Positions 60,363-64,000 of a stretch of DNA of 64,000 nucleotides are shown piece after piece (the stretch's first letter is position 1; each line of letters begins with the position of its first letter). Made by a program: the position numbers and the translations under genes. The stretch is from positions 372,001 to 436,000 of the forward strand of contig NC_020054.1 of assembly GCF_000331105.1 (NCBI RefSeq), in the 5' to 3' direction. The notes under the pieces are model-generated. The model saw only the letters and a program-made list of their open reading frames with translations. It ran no database searches and was not told where the DNA came from. This stretch comes from Fibrella aestuarina BUZ 2 (GTDB lineage Bacteria; Bacteroidota; Bacteroidia; Cytophagales; Spirosomataceae).

Positions 60363-60839
60363 ATGGACACGCAATCAATTCCAACGTTATATGACTGGGC
60401 GGGCGGCAACGAAAAGCTGGAACAGCTGACCACACTTTTCTACAGCAAGGTGCATCAGGATGCGTTGCTGGAGCCGGTTTTTCGGCATATGTCGCCCGAA
60501 CACGCCCAGCACGTCGCCCATTTTATCGGTGAGGTTTTTGGCGGGCCAACGCGCTATACCCATAACGACCACGGTAGCCACGCCAGCATGGTCGCCCATC
60601 ATATTGGCAAGCACCTCACCGAAGGCATGCGCAAGCGCTGGATGCATCTCCTGCTCGAGAGCGCCGATGAACTGGGCTTACCCAGCGACCCCGAGTTTCG
60701 GTCGGCGCTGGTTGGTTACCTGGAGTGGGGCAGCCGGATTGCCGTGCTCAACTCGACAGCTACCGAAAACCCCATCCAGCCAAACGAACCAATGCCTCGC
60801 TGGGGATGGGGCGTTCCGGGCGGGCCATATCAACCCTAG
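60363..60839 (+). CDS. Group II truncated hemoglobin
   Basis: This 158-residue heme protein has the 2-on-2 globin pattern: TLYDWAGGNEKLEQLTTLFYSKVHQDALLEPVF, FGGPTRYTHNDHGSHASMVAHHIGKHLTEGMRKRWMHLL with the proximal His in the AHHIGKHLTE stretch, and a conserved Trp in KRWMHLL. Such globins bind oxygen or nitric oxide and detoxify or sense them. The C-terminus has a Pro/Gly/Trp-rich tail. It stands alone, with NmrA convergent 15 bases later. Confidence 0.92.
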   Translation: MDTQSIPTLYDWAGGNEKLEQLTTLFYSKVHQDALLEPVFRHMSPEHAQHVAHFIGEVFGGPTRYTHNDHGSHASMVAHHIGKHLTEGMRKRWMHLLLESADELGLPSDPEFRSALVGYLEWGSRIAVLNSTATENPIQPNEPMPRWGWGVPGGPYQP

Positions 60840-60854
60840 CCGTGTGCCGCTTGC

Positions 60855-61748
60855 TTACTGCCGACGCTGTGCCAGCAGCGCCTGCGGGCTAACCCAGGCA
60901 ATGCCCGCGTACCGGTCGTTGTCGAGCGACTCGTGCTGCACACTGAACATGCTTTGCATATACTGACTTTGTTGCCAGCGCGGAAACACTTCCTGCTCGC
61001 CTTCGGGGTGGGCAGCCCGCTCCCGTTTGTTATAAGCCGCCAGTTCATCCAGCGAGCCCATACGCACCAGGTCAAATGCTTCGCCCATCGCCGCTTTCGT
61101 GATAGCCGCCAGTTCGTTGGGGCTGACCTGAAAATCAGCAATGCGCAGTATACGGGGCGTCGACTCGTCGAGGGCGGCGGCAGCGGTATAGGCGGCGGTG
61201 CTGTCCATCGTTGTGAAGTCGATGCGCCAGTCGGGGTTTTCCCAGTAGCCAATCTGCTTTTTCTTGACATCGAGCAGCGGCATGCCATAAAGCAGCAGGT
61301 CGGCAAACGCGCCGTTCAGAATCGAGGTGGTGGCAATGGCCTTCGTGTCGACTTGCCGCATGAAGTCGCGCCGAAGGTCGAAGTTGCGGTTTTCGCCATC
61401 AGGCTGTTTGGTAAAATCGCTCGAAAAATCGGAAGCGATAAACCGAGGTACACCCGCCGCCACCGCCGCATCGACCAGCCGCAACTGCGTATCCACGATC
61501 ACGTCGTGCAGCCCCTGTAGCGACGATACCACGCAATCGACGCCTTCGCAGGCCTTCGTTAACTGCGCCAGATCCGATGGGTCAGCTTCGGCGATCTGCA
61601 CGCCCTGCTGTTTCAGTTCCTCTACTTTTTGGGGGTCAGAACTCGGCCGGACCAGCGCCCGCACGTCGGCACCCCGTTTGCGCAGTTCCCGAACGATTCG
61701 TCCGCCCAGATTACCGGTTGCCCCGGCCAATAAAATTGTCGTTGCCAT
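60855..61748 (-). CDS. NmrA-like NAD(P)-binding protein
   Basis: This 297-residue Rossmann protein has the nucleotide-binding motif ILLAGATGNLGGRIVRELRKRG, then VRALVRPSSDP, GVDCVVSSLQG and GVPRFIASDFSSDF. The pattern is that of the NmrA/isoflavone-reductase-like atypical SDRs, which use NAD(P)H or only sense it. No catalytic Tyr-Lys pair is obvious. I start at ATG 61748; MRTNH codons just upstream are possible. It lies downstream of the AraC regulator on the same strand with 133 bases between. Confidence 0.88.
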   Translation of the reverse strand: MATTILLAGATGNLGGRIVRELRKRGADVRALVRPSSDPQKVEELKQQGVQIAEADPSDLAQLTKACEGVDCVVSSLQGLHDVIVDTQLRLVDAAVAAGVPRFIASDFSSDFTKQPDGENRNFDLRRDFMRQVDTKAIATTSILNGAFADLLLYGMPLLDVKKKQIGYWENPDWRIDFTTMDSTAAYTAAAALDESTPRILRIADFQVSPNELAAITKAAMGEAFDLVRMGSLDELAAYNKRERAAHPEGEQEVFPRWQQSQYMQSMFSVQHESLDNDRYAGIAWVSPQALLAQRRQ

Positions 61749-61881
61749 ATGATTGGTTCGCATTCGTTGCTGTGTATTGAGTTACTACGTGTGGCGACGA
61801 ATTGGCCACAAAGGTCGCGGGGGTTGGCCAGCGGCGGCTGCACATTCCTGCTGACTTCTTGCGAATTCCTGCTAATTGCCC

Positions 61882-62742
61882 TTACGCCCTGCCACGCTGG
61901 AAGGCCCGTGGCGTTACGCCCATAACCCGCTTGAACGCCGCCGAGAAATGAGCGGGCGTGGCAAAACCCAGCGCGTCGCTGATATCGGCCATGGTTGCCT
62001 CATCGGCCCGCAACCGCTGACAGGCCAGCCTGATTTTCCAGCCAATTACGTACTGGTACGGCGACATACCCGTTGTCTGCTTAAAGAGCCGGGCAAAATG
62101 GAAAGCGCTGAGGTTAGCCAGGCTGGCCATAATTTCCACCGTGATCAGGGCGTCGGCATGGGCTTCCAGGTACGTGTCGATCCGGCTCAGCACCGATGGC
62201 GCCAGCCGGGGTACGTGCGCAGGGCGCCGCTCGTAGCTGGCGTAGTGTTCGATCAGGTGGTAGCAGAGCGTATTGGTCATCGATTCGATGTACAGCAGGC
62301 TCAGCGCGTGTTGGGTGCCCACCGCCTGCAACAACTGCCGCCCTAGCTGGCCCAGCAACGCATCGTCGAACTGAAACCGGAACGGCAGCTTCAGATACGC
62401 CAGATCAAGGCTTTGCCGGGCCATCGTTTCCAGATGCTCATTGTCGATGAATAGATGAATTGTGTCGGCGGGTTTGTTCCAGGAAACCGCGCCGTATTCC
62501 CCACCCGGATACAGCCCCAACGTACCTGGCCGAAACAATTCCTGATGAAACTGACTGCCCTGCTGTTGCCGCACCAGCATCGGAGACTCACTCTGGTAAA
62601 GCAGCAACAGATGCTGTTCGTGAACATGCGCGGGCAGTTCCATCGCCGCCGACAGATGATGCTCCAGCCTGACGCCCCGCCAGGCCAGGCTTTCGCTGGT
62701 TGCCAACGCGGGGCGGGGATACAGTTCGGACACGTATTTCAT
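61882..62742 (-). CDS. AraC family transcriptional regulator
   Basis: This 286-residue protein has an N-terminal cupin-like sensor region (LEHHLSAAMELPAHVHEQHLLLLYQ, FRPGTLGLYPGGEYGAVSW). The C-terminal AraC DNA-binding domain has two helix-turn-helix units (VEIMASLANLSAFHFARLFKQTTGMSPYQYV and MADISDALGFATPAHFSAAFKRVMGVTPRAFQ). It is divergent from an SDR gene with 216 bases between and upstream of the NmrA gene, so both may be targets. The inducer is unknown. Confidence 0.94.
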   Translation of the reverse strand: MKYVSELYPRPALATSESLAWRGVRLEHHLSAAMELPAHVHEQHLLLLYQSESPMLVRQQQGSQFHQELFRPGTLGLYPGGEYGAVSWNKPADTIHLFIDNEHLETMARQSLDLAYLKLPFRFQFDDALLGQLGRQLLQAVGTQHALSLLYIESMTNTLCYHLIEHYASYERRPAHVPRLAPSVLSRIDTYLEAHADALITVEIMASLANLSAFHFARLFKQTTGMSPYQYVIGWKIRLACQRLRADEATMADISDALGFATPAHFSAAFKRVMGVTPRAFQRGRA

Positions 62743-62958
62743 TGAGCTAAGACGGCGACGCGAAAGGCAGTCATTGTATCAACCGATTTCACCGGTATTG
62801 GTTACTGGATTGGCAGACCGGGCAAGGCTGTAAAACGCAGCCACGCGCTGGTTGCTGGCCCTGCGGCGCAGAAAACCGAGGCGATTCGTTAGTAACGTCC
62901 AAACAAAATCGCCAATCAGGGCTTGTCAGGTAGGTACTTGATTTAAGCACTCATAAAC

Positions 62959-63771
62959 ATGAAACATTGGTTAATCACCGGTGCCTCGCGGGGCTTCGGT
63001 AAAATCTGGGCGGAAGCGGCCCTCAAACGCGGTGATAAAGTAGCGGCTACAGCCCGCAACACCGACGATATCGCTGACCTGGTAAGCACTTACGGCGACG
63101 CCGTTCTGCCTATTCAGCTGGACGTTACCGACCGGCAGGCCAACATCGACGCGGTACAGCAGGCGCATCAGGCCTTTGGCCAACTCGACATCCTGGTCAG
63201 CAACGCGGGCTATGGCCATTTTGGCGCGATCGAAGAAATCACCGAAGCCGAGGCCCGGCAGCAGCTTGACACCAACCTGTTTGGCTCGCTCTGGCTTATT
63301 CAGGCGGCCCTGCCCATCATGCGCGAGCAAGGCAGCGGGCACATCATCCAGGTATCGAGCGTAGGCGGGGTGGCGGCGTTTGCCTCACTCGGTATGTACC
63401 ACGCGTCGAAATGGGGCATCGAAGCCATCTGCGAATCGCTGTCGCAGGAAGTGGCCGACTTTGGCATCCACGTAACGCTGATCGAGCCGGGCGGTTTCGA
63501 CACCGACTGGCGGGGCGATTCGGCCAAACGCAGCCAGCCCATTGCCGCTTACGACCCCATTCGGGAGAAGCGGGCGCAGATGATGAAGAACACCACTCAG
63601 GGTAACCCCGAGGCTACTGCGGCGGCCCTGATGAAAGTTGTCGATGCCGAAAAGCCTCCCCTTCGGATTTTCTTCGGGTCGATGCCCCTCAAAATCGTGG
63701 AGCCAACGTACCAGAAACGCCTGGACACCTGGCGGGAATGGAACGCCGTTTCGGAAGAAGCGCAGGGATAA
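62959..63771 (+). CDS. Short-chain dehydrogenase/reductase
   Basis: This 270-residue classical SDR has the cofactor motif TGASRGFGKIWAEAALKRG, DVTDRQ, NAGYGHFGAIEE and the catalytic Ser, Tyr and Lys (QVSSVGGVAAFASLGMYHASKWG), followed by EPGGFDTDW. Residues ARN after strand 2 suggest NADP(H) preference, by rule of thumb. The substrate is unknown. It is divergently transcribed from the AraC regulator and ends in a strong terminator shared with another SDR gene. Confidence 0.94.
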   Translation: MKHWLITGASRGFGKIWAEAALKRGDKVAATARNTDDIADLVSTYGDAVLPIQLDVTDRQANIDAVQQAHQAFGQLDILVSNAGYGHFGAIEEITEAEARQQLDTNLFGSLWLIQAALPIMREQGSGHIIQVSSVGGVAAFASLGMYHASKWGIEAICESLSQEVADFGIHVTLIEPGGFDTDWRGDSAKRSQPIAAYDPIREKRAQMMKNTTQGNPEATAAALMKVVDAEKPPLRIFFGSMPLKIVEPTYQKRLDTWREWNAVSEEAQG

Positions 63772-63775
63772 TCCA

Positions 63776-63813
63776 CAAAAAGCCGCAGGAAGTCATTTTC
63801 CTGCGGCTTTTTG
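63776..63813. terminator. Bidirectional terminator between two convergent SDR genes
   Basis: CAAAAAGCCGCAGGAA pairs perfectly with TTCCTGCGGCTTTTTG around a six-base loop, with A and T runs on both sides. Confidence 0.93.
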
Positions 63814-63831
63814 TTGTTTCGGAACAGCCCA

Positions 63832-64000
63832 TCAGGCGGGCGGATTCATCCGGTCGAAGGCCGCGCGCAGACCATCGGGGGTAGCGTTGGCCATTGCCTC
63901 GCTAAAGCCGTAGGTCAACTCGGTTTTGCCTTGTGTCAACTGCTCGAATACGGCGTCGATAAACCCACTTACGGGCGGCGCCTGATCGTGCAGGCCTTTC
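63832..64000 (-). CDS. 3' end of a DltE-like SDR family oxidoreductase (partial)
   Basis: The minus-strand frame runs from the window edge to a TGA at 63834-63832. It ends in FIDAVFEQLTQGKTELTYGF, then SEAMANATPDGLRAAFDRM and NPPA. This matches the C-terminal segment of DltE-type short-chain dehydrogenases, where a helix is followed by (T)E(L/I)TYGFSE and a final DRMN. The cofactor and catalytic region lies outside the window. It converges on the complete SDR gene. Confidence 0.7.
   Translation of the reverse strand, partial: KGLHDQAPPVSGFIDAVFEQLTQGKTELTYGFSEAMANATPDGLRAAFDRMNPPA

Overview
The window looks like chromosome from a Bacteroidota bacterium of the order Cytophagales. A Spirosoma/Fibrella-like member of Spirosomataceae is my inference; I ran no database search. 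The evidence is a SusC/SusD pair, a second TonB receptor with its lipoprotein, a type IX secretion C-terminal sorting domain, the Bacteroidota promoter form TTG-N17..22-TAnnTTTG before many genes, and moderately GC-rich coding DNA. I see no phage, insertion sequence, CRISPR array or rRNA operon.

Layout. 0-6 kb: tail of a CBM6-type protein, an SMP-30 lactonase, a methyltransferase, a YgiQ radical-SAM protein, and an osmoprotectant/ergothioneine-type permease fused to a binding protein whose two halves are in swapped order. 6-11 kb: a giant secreted repeat protein. 11-17 kb: tadA, superoxide dismutase, tRNA-His, a carotenoid gene, a CarH-like MerR regulator, and rpsJ-fusA. 17-27.8 kb: TPR protein, Lrp regulator, DUF2805/DUF2256 small proteins, TonB receptor plus beta-helix lipoprotein, GH10-like lipoprotein, ispH. 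27.9-36.2 kb: M28 peptidase, SnoaL-like protein, kdsD-type isomerase, recQ, purD, ricT. 36.3-41.6 kb: a red-light sensing operon (bacteriophytochrome, response regulator, heme oxygenase, PAS kinase). 41.7-48.8 kb: DedA, ComA, thioesterase, rplU-rpmA, TerC, nuoN, a small membrane protein, and a divergent MerC/lipoprotein pair under a Fur/Zur-like operator cluster. 48.9-53.3 kb: SusD/SusC. 53.5-64 kb: ftsK, response regulator, lolA, acyltransferase, DUF1080 protein, YjbR, truncated hemoglobin, NmrA, AraC, SDR, and the tail of a second SDR.

Working together. Three loci point to light responses: carotenoid gene plus cobalamin-type MerR, phytochrome plus its own chromophore-making heme oxygenase, and DUF2256/DUF2805. 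Translation genes (fusA, rpsJ, rplU, rpmA, tadA, tRNA-His) are scattered rather than in large operons.

Two genome-scale signals stand out beyond the genes. First, the octamer AACGTACC (mostly extended to TG or CA) occurs about 50 times on the two strands together, in many reading frames and in intergenic DNA, where about 2 copies would be expected by chance. Second, many gene 3' ends carry long, self-complementary, mostly 7-bp-periodic repeats that fold into hairpins, two of them with perfect arms of 43 and 46 bp.
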